A stretch of DNA of 6,267 nt from Gammaproteobacteria bacterium (GTDB taxonomy: Bacteria; Pseudomonadota; Gammaproteobacteria; Granulosicoccales; Granulosicoccaceae). The number at the start of each line of letters is the position of its first letter. Position 1 is the first letter of the stretch. Where the stretch lies: assembly GCA_020444765.1 (NCBI GenBank), contig JAGRHW010000214.1, positions 1-6,267 of the forward strand, in the 5' to 3' direction. Positions 5,499-6,267 of this stretch are shown in pieces. Both the position numbers and the translations under genes were made by a program. The notes beneath the pieces were generated by a model. The model was not told the origin of the DNA. It searched no databases and was given only the letters and a program-made list of their open reading frames with translations.

Positions 5499-5518
5499 GG
5501 CGGATAGTCGTGTCCGCT
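5499..5518 (+). repeat. Hairpin between convergent genes
   Basis: GCGGATA (5500-5506) pairs with TGTCCGC (5511-5517) with one G-T wobble and a GTCG tetraloop; an outer G-T pair can be added. It lies between the stops of the lipoprotein and quinone oxidoreductase genes. No T-run follows on either strand, so it is not a standard intrinsic terminator, though it could protect a 3' end. Confidence 0.3.
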
Positions 5519-5549
5519 GCAGTCGACGAGCTCTCCGGGCTGCAAACTC

Positions 5550-6267
5550 TCAAACGACAAGCACGGTACACCCGGTGGTTTGCCGGTTTTCCAGCGCGCG
5601 ATGGGCGTCGGCGCAATCAGACAGCGGGAAGGTCTGGTTGACCTGAATCTTGACCTGCCCGTTTTTCACGACATCGAACAAGCGTTCCGCGCCTTCGGTA
5701 AACAGCGCCCGGGTCGAGACATGCGTCCCCAGGGTAGGCCGGGTAACGTACAGCGAACCCTTGTTGGCGAGAATCGCCGGGCTGAACGGATCGACCGGAC
5801 CACTGGCATTGCCGTAGGTGGCCAGTACGCCAAAGGGGCGCAGCGAATCAAGCGAGGCATGGAAAGTGGCTTTGCCGATCGAGTCGTAGGCGGCCGCGAC
5901 GCCCTGGCCGTTGGTGATGTCTGCAACCCGCGTCGGAATGTCTTCCTCGCGGTAGAAAATCACATGATCACAGCCGTTGGCCTTCGCCAGCGCGGCTTTT
6001 TCCTCCGAGCCGACACAGCCGATAACCGTGGCGCCCAGCAAACTGGCCCATTGGCAGAGAATCAGGCCGACGCCGCCGGCGGCCGCGTAAACCAGAATGC
6101 TGTCGCCTTTTTGAACCGGATAGGTTCTGAATAGCAGGTAGTGGGCGGTCAGTCCTTTCAGCATCATCGCCGCCGCGGTCCGGTCGTCGATTTCGTCGGG
6201 AATCCTCACCAGTTTGTCCGCCGCGATCAACCGCGATTCGGCATAAGCACCGAGGGTGATCGGATAG
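5550..6267 (-). CDS. qorA: NADPH:quinone oxidoreductase, QorA type, N-terminus cut off
   Basis: This cytoplasmic enzyme of the medium-chain dehydrogenase/reductase superfamily reduces quinones with NADPH. The frame runs open to the right edge, so a TTG at 6230 is internal. Visible are 238 C-terminal residues of about 325, with the first 85-90 missing. The visible part begins in GAYAESRLIAADKL (residues 6-19), followed by the conserved MLKGLTAHYLL (35-45) and the Rossmann nucleotide loop AAAGGVG (61-67), which is the quinone oxidoreductase form. Later come an IFYREED block, YDSIGK, YGNASG and KGSLYVTRPTLG, all matching E. coli QorA closely from memory. No structural-zinc cysteine cluster is visible between the catalytic and nucleotide parts, which fits the zinc-free QOR group rather than alcohol dehydrogenases. 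It is convergent with the lipoprotein gene, 89 bases apart. Confidence 0.95.
   Translation of the reverse strand, partial: YPITLGAYAESRLIAADKLVRIPDEIDDRTAAAMMLKGLTAHYLLFRTYPVQKGDSILVYAAAGGVGLILCQWASLLGATVIGCVGSEEKAALAKANGCDHVIFYREEDIPTRVADITNGQGVAAAYDSIGKATFHASLDSLRPFGVLATYGNASGPVDPFSPAILANKGSLYVTRPTLGTHVSTRALFTEGAERLFDVVKNGQVKIQVNQTFPLSDCADAHRALENRQTTGCTVLVV

Noticed and set aside
5580..6134. 184-residue plus-strand open frame opposite the quinone oxidoreductase gene
   Set aside because: It is the antisense shadow of a well-recognised enzyme, with no ribosome binding site and no recognisable domain.
1..6267. CRISPR arrays, tRNA or rRNA genes, transposases, attachment sites
   Set aside because: No regular spaced repeats, cloverleaf sequence, transposase motif or flanking inverted repeats with target duplications could be seen by reading.

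Overview
This window looks like ordinary chromosomal DNA from a gammaproteobacterium. The GC content is moderate to high (roughly mid-50s percent by eye). The evidence for the lineage is protein similarity from memory: a full-length, HD-domain Cca of the Escherichia coli type (413 residues), a UppP with the QGLTEFLPISSSAH form common in Pseudomonas-like bacteria, and a QorA-type quinone oxidoreductase. The genus cannot be fixed from this sequence. No mobile element, CRISPR array, rRNA, tRNA or phage gene is visible.

Layout, left to right. (1) The 3' part of a MidA/NDUFAF7-family SAM-dependent methyltransferase gene (+). (2) uppP (+), the undecaprenyl-diphosphate phosphatase. (3) A small secreted protein of unknown function (-), convergent with uppP. 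(4) A 129-base divergent promoter region with a two-way -10 box and a hairpin. (5) A small three-segment membrane protein (+) followed closely by a VanZ-like membrane protein (+). (6) cca (-), whose stop codon overlaps the VanZ-like stop. (7) A 168-base divergent intergenic region. (8) A lipoprotein putative aminopeptidase with HExxH (+). (9) A QorA-type quinone oxidoreductase (-), cut off by the right edge.

How the genes fit together. The strands alternate, so most genes appear to be separate transcription units; only the small membrane protein and VanZ-like pair looks like an operon. Several products act at the envelope: UppP recycles the lipid carrier for peptidoglycan and O-antigen, the secreted protein and the lipoprotein are exported, and two proteins sit in the membrane. 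Cca repairs or adds tRNA CCA ends. QorA and the MidA-like methyltransferase are cytoplasmic.

I found no clearly new multi-gene system. The points most worth checking are regulatory or concern uncharacterised families: the symmetric divergent promoter with a leader hairpin, the short leader of the lipoprotein gene, the general lack of Shine-Dalgarno sequences, the cca/VanZ-like TTAA stop overlap with an embedded hairpin, and the AT-rich, uncertain N-terminus of the VanZ-like gene.
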